Origin: Posidonia oceanica
Taxonomy: Eukaryota; Streptophyta; Magnoliopsida; Alismatales; Posidoniaceae
Direction of reading: 5' to 3'
NCBI GenBank assembly: GCA_037176725.1
Contig: JAZBRS010000029.1
Span: 126,823,001-126,887,000, forward strand
Length of the DNA: 64,000 bases
Shown: positions 10,937 through 21,953 of the stretch, one piece after another
How the letters are laid out: each line of letters opens with the position of its first letter
Numbering within the stretch: the stretch's first letter is position 1
Made by a program: the position numbers and the translations under genes
The notes under the pieces: generated by a model
Databases searched by the model: none
The model's input: only the letters and a program-made list of their open reading frames with translations
Told to the model about the DNA's origin: nothing

Positions 10937-12212
10937 GTAGTAGTCATATCATGTGAATATGTATAAATCATACCTAACTTTTCTTTTCTTAGCAGTAGAA
11001 GTACTCCATCCCAAATCAGGTATCATTGTTCTAATTTTAATTATTTTTCATTGATCATATCAATTGTTGCATACATTGAGGATAATGCATGGTTTAGGTA
11101 TGGAGGGGAGTCTTCTTTACGTCTTTTTCATTTTCTTTAGTTAGAGTCTTTTGTGTGACATTTCGTTTAAAAAATAAAAATAAAAATAAAAATAAATAAA
11201 TAAAACAAAAACAAATTAGGAATTATCCGTAATAATTTAGCTAGATAGGGGTGGATAAGTGACTTTGAGTTGGAGTTCGAAGGTAAAACTGAAAGAATAG
11301 AATCTCTCAAACCCTAGAGTGGAGACAAAATCTAAAAAATAGCATCATCTGGATTATCCTTAAGCACATGTGTACCTTATCTTGCACTTACACTTTAGTC
11401 CTTAACTATAGAGAATAAAGAAAGACCTGAAACACTAGAGCATCAAAAGAGAAAAAAAGAAAAGAAAAAGAGATTGCTGAAAGTCTAACAATCACTAAGT
11501 AACTAGGTAACCGTGCCTCAGGAAGTATTGGATATTCACATAAAAAGGTGCTTGGAGGACAAAAGCATGGAAAAGAAAAATCTTGTCTTTGTGGCCTTGG
11601 TTACTTGAGTGATTAAGTCCTTAGAGGTGTCTCAACACTTGGTGTCCTAAAACCATCTGGTTAGGGAATCACTGACCTAAAGCTCGATAAATAGGTAGTC
11701 AAGAAAAAACCTAAGAAAGCAAGAATAAAGTTCTCTAAATTATTCAAATGAGATATAAAGGTGCTCAGGTTGGACTTAAAAAATCATTGTTAAGGACTAT
11801 TTTCACAAACACAAGGTACATGTGAGTCAAATTTAAAGAAGGATGATGTGAAAGATAGGAAAGAGTCTCCATGACATAAGGAGGAGAGAGAGATCTTGAC
11901 TTGAGGTAGAGCTAGAAAATAAATACTCAAGGTATTTTAGAAGCTTCCTAACTTGTTAAAATATTGTGGATAGTAATAGTGTAAATAACATTTTTATCTT
12001 TCTTTATTTTTTCCATTTCTTCTGGGATTTTGTGGGTAGATCCGCTGCAAACCCTCACGAGACACCACTCGTCCACTAGAGCAATCTAGGGGTTTAAAGG
12101 CTTGTTGCACATGCTAAGTGTAATCGCGATTCCTGCGAAAGTGAGTCAGGATTTTCTTTATTTTTTCTTTCTTTTGTTTGAGTCAATTTTGCTCGAGGAC
12201 TAGCAAAAGATA
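10937..12212 (+). other. Athila 3' non-coding region
   Basis: About 1.3 kb without a credible gene. It holds the phrase GATAATGCATGGTTTAGG near 11083, an A-rich simple repeat (11170-11215) and A-rich tracts near 11450. In a full Athila element, RT, RNase H and integrase would lie before such a region; they are absent here. Confidence 0.6.
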
Positions 12213-12226
12213 GGTATGGGGGTATT
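12213..12226 (+). other. Polypurine tract
   Basis: GGTATGGGGGTATT lies directly before the 3' LTR start TGATTAGCAC. It is the usual plus-strand primer site. Confidence 0.75.
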
Positions 12227-13495
12227 TGATTAGCACATTATTCTTACATGTTTTATTCCCCATATTTATCTCTTTTGTTCATAAATAATATTACTTGAGG
12301 TATTTTGTGCAATATGTGCAGGAACTTTGGACTTGAAGAGAAAAGAGAAAAAGAAGGAAGAAAAATGATAAAAGATAAAAAGAAATGCAAATCCAATGAT
12401 ACAAGAAATGCAAATCCGTGCAAGATATCAAATACACTTTTTTCACATGTGTGAATACAAGGAGGAAGATAAGGCAACAGAATTAACCAAGTTTGAGACA
12501 AATTAGGGCTAGATGGCGCCCCCCAGGCACCCAAGTGCACAACTGGTGCCTCCCAGGCGCCCGTAGAATATATTGTTGACTCAGTCTTTGGCGATCACAT
12601 AGATCACTTGGAAATATCTTGTAATTGAAATTAAGTTTCATGATTTGTAACCGGATTTGTCTCTATGATAGCCAAGGCCTTGTAAGCCTATAAAAGGGAC
12701 CCATTGTGCAAAACCTTAGGGATCCTTCATCTTCCACATTAGGCTTAGACCTTCTTCTTCCATTGTTTTAGAGTTCTTCAAGCTTATTTTCTGTAATCAA
12801 GGTATTTTATTAATACAAGTAAATTTCTTTATCATAATTATGTCTTGCTCTTCTCTTTCCCTATTTTTTATTTTGATGTTTTCCATTATCATGCTTAGCT
12901 AAGTTTCTAGATCTAGGATTTAGATGAAGTTTATGTAATTTCATATGTTGTGATTAAATTCCTCTTTGTCTTCTCATGCTTAAATGCTATGATTATGTAG
13001 ACTGCATGTATATTACATAGATCGTTCATTATTCGATAAACTTTGATAGATTAATATTAATAATATCTTTTTAATCTATGCTTAAGGAAGAATAACTTGG
13101 AGGTTGTGTATATAATCTCAGATCTATCATATATCATTTGATTTAGTTTGATTTGTGTGATTTTATCTTAGGACTTGATAATCTATGGTGCATTGCATAT
13201 AGATTATGCTTGTTAGGATAAGAACCATTGAGTAAACTATTTAGATCATGAAGAAAGATAGAGAATGGATTTAATCATGCATATTGTATTTTACATAAAT
13301 GGATTCGAAACCCTAGGTTTTAATTAATTTGATTATATCTTCTAGTTTTAGTTCTTAATCATCATCACTCTCAAACTCCTTTCAATAACTGATAATTAAT
13401 CTCTGTATTTTGAAACTCTATTCTCTGTGGGATCGACCCGTATTTTGCATACGTACTACATAGTACCGTGTACTTGCGGTTAATTAAAATTCACA
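12227..13495 (+). repeat. Athila-like 3' LTR, complete
   Basis: 1269 bp, starting TGATTAGCACA and ending TTCACA. A TATA box lies at 12689-12695. The last 1010 bp match 6202-7212. Confidence 0.87.
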
Positions 13496-14491
13496 TTACT
13501 AGTGATGCGGGATTTGCTGACGAAATCCGGCCACTGGACTGTTAGGACAAACCACATGTTCAACTCGTGTTTCTGGCAGTCCCCAGGCTGGACTTTGAGC
13601 CGGCGTATCTTGTGATCCAGGCCTCCGTTTTGCAATGTAATTACATGGCTTTAATCCTCGATATGCCCTCTAGCTTTCCATGTCTTTTGTTTCAAGTTTC
13701 GCATCGTTTACATGGCATTTTGTTGGCGATGAATGTCACTGTCTGAAGCAGCTTCGGTCGCCTATCCTAGCAACGACTTGTTCCGACGTCGCTTATAACA
13801 GTGACGTGTGTTGTCGCTGTTCTGAGAGGCGACATACGCCTCACCGCTTATACCAGCGATGTGTGTTGTCGCTGTGCTAAGAGACGACACAGGCCAGGGG
13901 TCAGACAGTGGACAGAGCCCCTCGTTTGGCGCCTTATGTTTCGTTTACTCAGCTCACTTAGTTTTGGTTTTGCTTTCCTGGTTTGTTTATCATCACATCA
14001 TAGTATTTCAACTTTAATTAGTCATTTTGGCATGGTTTTACTAAGCTTTGCATGGTTTATAAATGCATGTTGCATACCGCCCTCGGGCAAACATAAATCG
14101 ACATTATGTACCAACATTAGCCACACAAGAGCAGATCGGCCAAGAAAGACCGACTTCCTTGGGCGTATCGAGGGTGCTTAACACCTTCCCCGTGTGTAAC
14201 AGGAGTCCTTACCCTTTCTCTGGACCGCAATGACCTTGTGTCATATAAATTTGGGTCGGGTTTGCATGTTTTTGAACTGCATAAGTTTTTCTGCATGTTT
14301 TCACAAACGATTTTCCTAGTCTCCTGGTTTTAATAGATTAGGTGGCGACTCTATGTCTTTTCTCTTGTTTTCCTTTGTGCTCGCCTGTTTTCCGGTGTTG
14401 TTCCTAAGTCGAGTCCCTCTCGGATGCACCGTTGGCCGTGTCCCGACCACCCCACGGGGTGGCCTCACCGTTCGTCGGCTACATGGTCACA
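13496..14491 (+). repeat. 3' part of another Tat-type LTR
   Basis: Contains conserved LTR block 2 (14128-14234) and a fossil PBS-like TGGCGACTCT at 14343. It ends near ATGGTCACA, next to the interrupted Tekay RNase H. Near 13770-13885 two GTCGCTTATA-type inverted repeats resemble the hairpin arrays. A GC hairpin (CCACCCC / GGGGTGG) lies at 14448-14464. The exact 3' boundary is inferred from where the minus-strand RNase H reading resumes. Confidence 0.6.
14128..14234 (+). other. Conserved LTR block 2
   Basis: Carries AAGAAAGACCGACTT, GGGTGCTTAACACCTTCCCC, AACAGGAGTCCTTACCC and CCGCAATGACC. It is conserved with three other LTRs in the window although the flanks differ. Confidence 0.65.
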
Positions 14492-16160
14492 GTTGCATAA
14501 GGACACAACCCAACCCGGTGCCATAGGCATCACTATACATCGTGAAGCCACCACTCCCAAAAGGTAAGGTTAACAAAGGTAATGTGACCAGACGAGCTTT
14601 CAACTCATTGAAGCTCTCTTCACACTATCAGTCCCACTCAAATGGGACTTCCTTTTGTGTCAACCTTGTCAAGGGCTCAACAATCTTGAGAAATCCTGAA
14701 TAAATTATCGATAATACCTTGCCAAGCCCAAGAAACTTCTGATCTTTGAGACATTCTTGGGTCTAACCTAGCTGTTCACAGCTTCCACTTTGACGGGGTT
14801 TATCTTGATGCCCTTTCCCGAGATGATGTAATCAAGGAATATAACTTTGCTTAGCTAGAACTCACACTTGGAGAACTTAGCATATAGCTGATGTTGCTTC
14901 AGTGTCTCCAGCACTATCCTTAGGTGCATTGGTGAGTTTCCACATCCAGAGAGTAGAACAGCACATCAACTACAAATACCACCACAAACTGATCCAAGTA
15001 CTGTCTGATTGCTTTATTCATTAGGTTCATAAATGCAGCTGGTGCATTAGTCAATCCAAAAATCAAAAACTCGTAATGACCAAACCAAGTCCGAAATGCC
15101 ATCTTATGGATGTCTGATTCTCGGATCATCAAATGATGATAATTGACCTCAGGTCAATCTTCGAAAAGACTAAGGCTGACTGTTGCAGGTCAAACAGGTC
15201 ATTCAGTCTTAGCAAAGGATACTTATTCTTCACAGTTATCTGGTTCAACATTCGATAATTTATGCACAATCGAAGTGAACCATCAATCTTCTTGACAAAC
15301 AAGACAAGTGCACCCCAAGGTGACACACTTGGCCTAATGAATCCTTTGTTCAACAACTCCTGCAACTGCTTCCTGAGTTCCCTCAACTCTACAGGTACCA
15401 TTCTATACGAAGTCTTAGAAATAGGGCCAAACTCTGACACTAGACTAATCAGGAACTCAATTTTCCTATGTGGTGGCACTCTTGGTAACTCTTCAGGAAA
15501 AACATTTGGGTATTTACAAACAACTGGAATATCATGTACTTCCAGAGTTGATGAGGACGAAATGACCACACTGGCCAAGTACTCCACACAATTTTTGCCA
15601 GAGAGTGGTAAGCCTTCAATGTAGAAATCACAAACTTCGGCTTATCCAGTATCACCCCCTACACAGAACACAAGCCTTCCCTAGGGTGCTTCACTAGTAC
15701 CCTCTTCTTAGCATAGTCGATCAATGCTGAATGCTGCGTCAGCCAGTCCATACCAAGTATGACATCATACTCTTGCATGTCCATCACTATCAGGCTACCC
15801 TTGAAACTCATGCCACCCAACACAATGCCAACTGACCGCAGGTACTTCCATGCTAGACTGTACTCCCCCAACGGAGTCACCACCTTGAGATGGAAAGCCA
15901 ATCTAGCTAGCTTATCTCCAATCTCCACTGCAAAAGACACAGAGATGAAGGAGAATGAACTCCCTGAGTCAAATAACACCCTAAGCATCCGATCTGCAAC
16001 TAAAAAAGAGCCTAGGGACAACATGTACAACAATCACAAACAACATTCATCATTAATTGTAGGTACTGGATATACATAATTACAACAAAAGAGTCTGCGA
16101 AGACCCAACGTTTGGGGTGGCAATTGTAAACACGTGTCCTCTGGTTGGTTGACGGGGTGC
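14492..16160 (-). pseudogene. Tekay/Del-like protease-RT-RNase H fragment
   Basis: On the minus strand, in order: protease (16033-15659; FDSGSSFSFIS, and DVILGMDWLTQHSALIDY), then RT N-terminal half (15587-15129; [32 protein letters not shown].., [20 protein letters not shown], ending FSKIDLRS). The RT core follows after a frameshift (15132-14920; [20 protein letters not shown]). RNase H begins at about 14560 with MYSDAYGTGLGCVLMQ, where the Tat LTR interrupts it. The catalytic FIDD motif reads FVVD, so RT is dead. Gag of the same element is at 55741-56850, displaced by the 39.6-kb insertion at 16166. Several stops and frameshifts are present. Confidence 0.85.
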
Positions 16161-16165
16161 ATCCC
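16161..16165 (+). other. Target site duplication ATCCC, left copy
   Basis: ATCCC directly precedes the LTR start TGTAGATACCCC. The same five bases follow the LTR end at 55736-55740. Confidence 0.85.
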
Positions 16166-16376
16166 TGTAGATACCCCGTTTTGACACTCCCTTCATGTTA
16201 GTATAGTTCCTTGCATTAGGTTGCTCTTAGAAGCCCTCCGCCCATTCTAGAATGTCTCACTTGAGCCAAATGTTTCTCTCAAGTCTAAAATGCTATCCTT
16301 ATCTAAGCCCCAAATGTTGGCAACCTGAGTGTTCTTCACGGCCTGACCAAATTTGGAAGTTAAACTGATTAAGGGT

Positions 16377-16460
16377 GTTGTCCGCTGGCTTCTCAGCGTA
16401 CAACGTTGGCCGCTGGTTCTCTAGCGGCTAACATTGGCCGTTGGTTTTCCAGCATCCAAC
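16377..16460. repeat. Hairpin array in LTR, three units
   Basis: Three hairpins whose stems extend into CTGG / CCAG beyond the core. Arms are GTTGTCCGCTG / CAGCGTACAAC, GTTGGCCGCT / AGCGGCTAAC and ATTGGCCGTTGG / CCAGCATCCAAC. Most differences between units are paired or G.T-compatible. Confidence 0.85.
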
Positions 16461-16634
16461 GTGGCAACCCAGTCAGCCCAAAGCTTTCCTTATTTGGCCT
16501 AATCCAAAAATCATGTTTTTGCCTACTTTGGAACCTGTTGACCGGTCAAAGCCATTAAAGTCGAGTTTAAATGCACTTAAAGACTCCTTAATTGGAGAAT
16601 CTTCTTTGATCCTGGAAGTTATGCCTCGGAGGTC

Positions 16635-16690
16635 GTTATACGCGGGAACTCTCGCTTATAACGTTATACGCTGGTTTTCCAGCGTATAAC
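16635..16690. repeat. Hairpin array in LTR, two units
   Basis: GTTATACGCG / CGCTTATAAC, then a perfect 12-bp stem GTTATACGCTGG / CCAGCGTATAAC with loop TTTT. It ends 64 bp before the TATA box. Confidence 0.88.
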
Positions 16691-16754
16691 ACTTCTGAAA
16701 TAGAAAACTCTGCTGACTTGGCATTTGTGTCTTTTTTTGTTCCTCCCTTGCTTC

Positions 16755-16761
16755 TATAAAA
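16755..16761 (+). promoter_or_regulatory. TATA box of outer LTR
   Basis: TATAAAA within CTTCTATAAAAGCAAAGG. Transcription would start about 30 bp further on, giving a short U3 with the hairpin arrays directly upstream. Confidence 0.6.
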
Positions 16762-17546
16762 GCAAAGGTACCCCCACAGGGTTCAAGGCTGGAATTTTGA
16801 GAGAGAAAAGTAGTGGTGGAATTTTTGGAACTCACATGCTCTCTTGAGATTAAAAATCTTAGAGAAGTGAGGTCCTTAAGAATCGAAAGAGAGAAGAGAG
16901 ATTTTGAAAAGGGGAGAGTCCTCGAAAAGCTTGAGTGTCCTTTTGTCGTTGTTGATTTCATGTCAACACAGTTTGCACCTTGTGCATAGACAGAGGGGAC
17001 TCTATTTCATTTGTTTCCTTTTCATTTCTGATATCACATGTTTAATTCCGTAGCATAATCAAGCATTTTTATTTTCAAAGTTCATATATTGTTTTAGCTA
17101 GGCATACATCTCTATTAGTTGCAACTGGGGGGATCAAACCCCTCAGGTACGTATCTCACTACGCTTTCTTTATTTTCTTTTCTACTAATTCTAGATAGGT
17201 TCTACACATATTGATCCATTTTTATATTGTTTTGTTTCTTTTGCTTTGCTAACGTTTGTCATACAAGGAGGAAGAAGGAAGAAAGAGCTCACCAAGCATG
17301 GGCACCCTTGGGCAACGCTGGCGTTGTCCCAAGGTAGCTGAACCTGCAACCACATTACATCTCCCCAAGGTGTCTCGAGGGCCGGCAAAAGTGAACCGAG
17401 AGTGGCGATCACACCAATTCCATCACACGTGGAGTGACGGAGTCGGATACAAAAAAGGAGACCTTGAGAAAGAGAAGATAGAGCAGGTAAAAGGGCAAAA
17501 CAAGCCTCCTCCCTCTTCCTCCTCCCAAAACCCCATATCCACAGTC

Positions 17547-17564
17547 TGGCAATCACGGTGGGAC
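17547..17564 (+). other. Putative primer-binding site
   Basis: TGGCAATCACGGTGGGAC begins three bases after the 5' LTR end, where a PBS is expected. I could not match it to a particular tRNA. It differs from the tRNA-Arg PBS of the inner element. Confidence 0.5.
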
Positions 17565-17837
17565 AGCTAAAAGTGCCCCTGTGCAAGGTGAGTAAGCCTT
17601 TCTTCCTTCTTCCTCCTTCGTTATTGACATTCTTAGTTTAGTTTTAATTTCTTATTTTTTTCATAAAGTTTTAAGGTAGCGATGAAATTCCTCGTAGTGT
17701 TTTGAGGCGTCATGACCCTTTTCCGTTTTTTCTTACATCCAAATAACTAAAATCACCTCCCCTTTTCTCTGGATTCACGGGTGTGGAGGTGGTTTGTAAA
17801 AGCCATTGTTTTTCTGAAAAAAAAACTCTATCAGTAC

Positions 17838-17893
17838 GTTATACGCGCGATCTGGCACGTCTAACATTAAACGCTGCAATATCTGTGTCTAAC
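17838..17893. repeat. Hairpin array, degenerate
   Basis: GTTATACGC-type and ATTAAACGC-type left arms with GTCTAAC right arms. Pairing is partial, more decayed than in the LTR arrays. Confidence 0.6.
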
Positions 17894-18608
17894 AACTACT
17901 GAACAAAAACCTTCTGTTTTAGATTTTCTCTTATTTTTCTTTTCATAACTGGCCCAAGGACTGAGGTGTGAGGTGATCGGCTTTGCCATAGGGACCGGAA
18001 CTTTAGTTTCTTTGGGTGCTTTGCAAAAAGAAATAATAACAAAAAAATCAAATCTTTTTATATGACTTGCATGGCCCTCATTGGGAACTAATTGCTTGTG
18101 TCATTTCTTGGGTTATACAAGTAACCGTCTAGGTCTCAAGCACCTCTGTTGCAAAGGGCTTAGGAAGGGTACTTGTATTGTCATTGTCTTCACTAGGGGC
18201 CCTCCTTCTCCCTTGGCCTTTTGTGAAAGATAATTAGAACCTCAAGCTTTGACTTATATTCTTCTCTCCCCCTTTCCGTGGTTTGTTTATTTCATTGGTG
18301 TGTGGATACGTGAGCGACCCGATCAATCACGAGTACGCTAGGCTCTACCTCTACGGGGTAGGGACCTAAGTGTATTCAGGCTCCCCCTAGCATCCTCAGG
18401 AGTTGAGGTAAGGGGTAGTACTAAAAATATTCACCTATATTGTGAGGAGCACTAGAAATTCCAAAAAAAAAGAAAGAAGCCATACCTAAGCCTTAAGATA
18501 CCCAAAGAGCTACAGCAGGTTTAAAGCACTAATCTCAAAGCAAAAACAAAAATCAAAACCTTAAATCGCTGTTTGAAAGTATTTCTGTGCAGTTCTCTAA
18601 AACAGGGC

Positions 18609-18664
18609 GTTAGCCACTGAGATCCCTACGTCTAACGTTATACGCAGCAGGTTCCGCGTCTAAC
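18609..18664. repeat. Hairpin array, two units
   Basis: Left arms GTTAGCC and GTTATACGC, right arms CGTCTAAC and GCGTCTAAC. The second unit keeps about eight of nine pairs. Confidence 0.65.
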
Positions 18665-19035
18665 GCATTCTTTGTGTGGCTGTCATATTTTAGCTCCTTT
18701 GTGATTTGTTTGGCAGGGGAAGACATTGAAAAAAAAAAAACCCATAACAATGACAATTCTGTTTTATTTTTACCTTTTTTAGGAATCTGTATTAAAATTT
18801 CCCAAGTTCTTGTAATTTCCTTTTCTTTGCATTTGTAAATCCTTCAAAAAGAAAAAAAAAGAGAAAAGCCAAAAAAAAGAAGAAAAGAAAAATCATATAA
18901 GAAAAAAGGAGAGCAAAAAAAAATAAAAAAAAAACAGAGCAAAAAAAAAACAGAAAACAAAAAAAGAGAAAAAGGAGAGAAAGGAAAAGCTAGAAAGAAA
19001 AGACCGGAGAAGAATAGAGGAATACTATTAAGGGT

Positions 19036-19092
19036 GTTGTACGCCTGACATAGTGCATCCAACGTTATACGCCTTACTCTGAGGCGTATTAC
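19036..19092. repeat. Hairpin array just before gag
   Basis: GTTGTACGC with a GCATCCAAC arm, then GTTATACGCC with GGCGTATTAC. It ends 38 bp before the putative gag start. Confidence 0.65.
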
Positions 19093-19129
19093 ATCCTGAA
19101 GCCAATTCTCATTATCGAAAGCTGCAGCA

Positions 19130-20966
19130 ATGATGAACCAAATCCATGAAGTTGAACAGCTAGAAAGAGAGAGGTTAGACTTAGCAAGTACCTTAGGAGA
19201 GGAGCCCACAATCTACCACCCAATCACCGGAGAAGCCTTAGATCCGAACTTAATCCAGTACAAAGCCATGTACCAGTTCTTAAACGAAGAGACATCAGCC
19301 CCATCGAGGCCATGTCTGAACAACCTCCAGCAGCCACCCCATCTCGGTGAAGGACAACGAAGGCCAGTTTGCAGACCATACCCCTGAAGATCTATACCAA
19401 GGACAAAATGGCAACCCACCACTGGACACAAACCACCCAGGTCAGGGCACAATGCTCAACGGAGCTTATAACTCAAGGGCCAACCCCTTGATTCAGGAAC
19501 ACAGTTACATGCCACATGGCGAATACAAGGAAGGAGTCTATCTAAGACATCTCCAACCACCTATGGCAGGCAATCAGCCTCAACCAGATCATCACTACCA
19601 TCAGGCATCTCCCCCGCGATACGAGCAAGTCGCACCTCAACACTTCTGCAATAGCTACCTCCATCAGCAGCAAAACCATCCGTCCTTCAATTCACATGTC
19701 CCGACCCCATCAGCCGGGATAACAAATTTGGATGAGATGAGAAAAATGCTTAGTGCATTAGGGGTACATACCCAAGCTCCGGCAAACTTTGACATGAGCC
19801 GGTTTCCCCAGTTCAGATTACCTCCAAGCTTCAAGTACCCGAAGACTCCCAAGTTCAACGGAACCACTAACCCACTCAGTCACCTAGTGCGGTTCCAAAT
19901 GGAGTCAGCCCCCTACTTTCATGATTTGGGGCTTGTGGTACACCTGTTCTTCTACTCACTCGAAGGAGAGCCCATGGATTTGTTTCTCACTCTCTCTAAG
20001 GAAGACCTCAGTAACTTCGATAAAATCAGAGAGAGCTTCCTCACAAAGTACCAGCACAAGATAGACCCCAAGCCAACCTTCCACGACCTAAGTTAGAAGG
20101 TCATGAAGCATGGCGAAAGCTAGGTAACATTCGCCAACAGATGGTGGGAAATGGCGGCCAAATCAGGGCTGACCATTCCGGAGAGACAAGTGGTCCAGAC
20201 CCTCATTGCAAACACCACTAGACCAATGAAGAAGGGGCTAATAAATGCCTACTGTCCCAATGTGACAGCCTTATATGAAGTGGCGGCCTCCGTTAAAAAA
20301 AATCTGCATGAATTCATGGAGGAGCCAAGGAAGAGTCGAAAAGCACAGGTGGTAGAGGGAGTGACCGGAGTCGTCAACAAGATGAGCCCCGCACCCAAGC
20401 TGTTCGAACAAAGGTCTATATTAGCTTCACGACAGCCAACATGGAGCCACCCTCCTCCTCAGCAACAGCAAGCTTGGAGCCACCCTCCTCCTCAGCAATA
20501 GCAAGCATGGAGCCGCCCTCCTTAGCAGCAGCAGGCATGGAATAACCCTCCCCCTCAGCAACAGATCCGCCCTATGTGGAATGCTCCCCAGCAGTAGTGG
20601 ACTAGGGGCAATCAAAATGGCCAGGCCAACAACAGAAATCCCCCCAACAACACCGAGAACGGGAGCAGTTATCACAATGTTCCTCCTCCATTGCCACGCA
20701 AAAAGGGAAGAAGAGACCATTACCCTCCTCTACCAGTCACACTGGCAGATATGTTCATAGAGCTAGAGGAAGCAAAAGCAATCGAATTCCCGCCGGTTAG
20801 GCCTGAATTGCCAAATTGTGACCGAAGCAAATACTACCCATTCCATAGAATACATGGTCACAACATCAATGATTGCTGGACTTTCAGGGACATAGTCTAT
20901 GACATGGTAGAGGCAGATGTGTTTGAATGGGATGTCCTGGTAAAAAGAGCCAAACAGAGAAAGTAG
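19130..20966 (+). pseudogene. Outer element gag, Tat-lineage, broken
   Basis: Starts MMNQIHEVEQLERERLDL. A frameshift lies near 19320-19350 and stops at 20094, about 20121, 20500, 20524, 20596 and 20964. The gag core reads YPKTPKFNGTTNPLSHLVRF ... LSKEDLSNFDKIRESFLTKY (about 19838-20060). A proline/glutamine stretch follows with repeats of AWSHPPPQQ (20440-20600). Near the C-terminus a zinc-knuckle-like YYPFHRIHGHNINDC (20833-20877) has Y where the first cysteine is expected. Several stops sit where Q codons occur in the sister repeats, pointing to CAG-to-TAG decay. Confidence 0.82.
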
Positions 20967-21953
20967 ACAGGGACGTCTCAACAGGTCTACAGCGACCCTC
21001 TCCTCAAACACCAAGTCATGGCATTCCAGGATGAGCAGCTCCCTAATCCGCTAACATCAAAGGACTGGGATAACCATGTCATACCAGAAGAGGACTGGGA
21101 CAGCCAAGCTGAGCAGTGGGGAATAATCTCGGATGATGATTGGGACAGTGAGGCAGACGAAGGACTAACAGTGAATGAGCTCCTTAGCCAGTTCAACCTT
21201 AAAACAGTAGTGGAGGAGCCACAAGAAGACACAGAGGAAGAAAGCCAAGTTCAAAAGGCCAATCAGCAATTTGAACGGGAAAATATAGTCTTCAAAGATT
21301 CGGAGCTTCCGCCCCCACATAAACAAGAGCTGCCACTTGTCATCACAGTGGGCATCAATGATAATGTGCTGCAAGGAGTATTGATTGACACTGGAGCAAG
21401 CCGAAGCCTCAGTTCTCTCTCCACACTCCAGAGCTTAGGGCTAAATGATGGTGAACTAGATAGAACTCCCTTTATGTGCACCGGGTTTGATTAGAAGGAA
21501 AAATTGGCACTAGGGACAATACCTATGGAAATCACAATCAGTCCTTTGACCAGTATCACTTCGGTGATCATTATGAAGGAGGAAGTCCTGGAGCCACTCA
21601 TCCTAGGGAGGTCTTGGCTAGTGGAGGTCGGGGCTGTAGCATCTTCGGTTCATCAAATGCTAAAAGTCAAATACCAAGGAGTAGTCGTCAGCATTCCAGC
21701 TAATCGACCAGGGATTCTATGCACATTCAAGATGCCAGAGCCACAAATTACGACCCTTCGGGAAGAGGAGGAGTCACAACGTCTGCCATGGAGAAAATCA
21801 CCGCTATGGGATCCCAAGTCGCTGTCGCCACCAGTCTCCCCAATCTTCAGAGTAGCAAGGCCACCATCAAGTCAATTGCCGGCCCTCAACACTTCAGTAC
21901 TCCGGAGCACTACTACTCCATCATCCCCAATCTTTCGAGTGCCAACAGAGTAG
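20967..21953 (+). pseudogene. First aspartic protease domain of outer pol
   Basis: After an acidic stretch (EEDWDSQ, DDDWDSEAD) the protease reads GVLIDTGASRSLSSLSTLQS (about 21376-21435). After a stop at 21492 it continues to EPLILGRSWL (about 21591-21620). The catalytic DTGAS and the C-terminal ILGR-W-L element are both present. A Ser/Pro-rich tail follows, with PIFRV repeated (21838-21953). The frame is continuous with the second protease apart from stops. Confidence 0.8.

Larger units (their letters stand above)
16166..17543 (+). repeat. 5' LTR of the outer Tat-type element
   Basis: 1378 bp, from TGTAGATACCCC to CATATCCACA. Its last 726 bp match 55009-55735. A TATA box TATAAAA lies at 16755-16761. 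Hairpin arrays lie upstream of the TATA box (16377-16460 and 16635-16690). The target duplication and partner LTR establish the boundaries. Confidence 0.88.
17565..19129 (+). other. Leader of the outer element
   Basis: Non-coding. It contains three two-unit hairpin arrays, each annotated separately, and a very A-rich tract (18850-19010). No RNA gene was recognised. Confidence 0.6.
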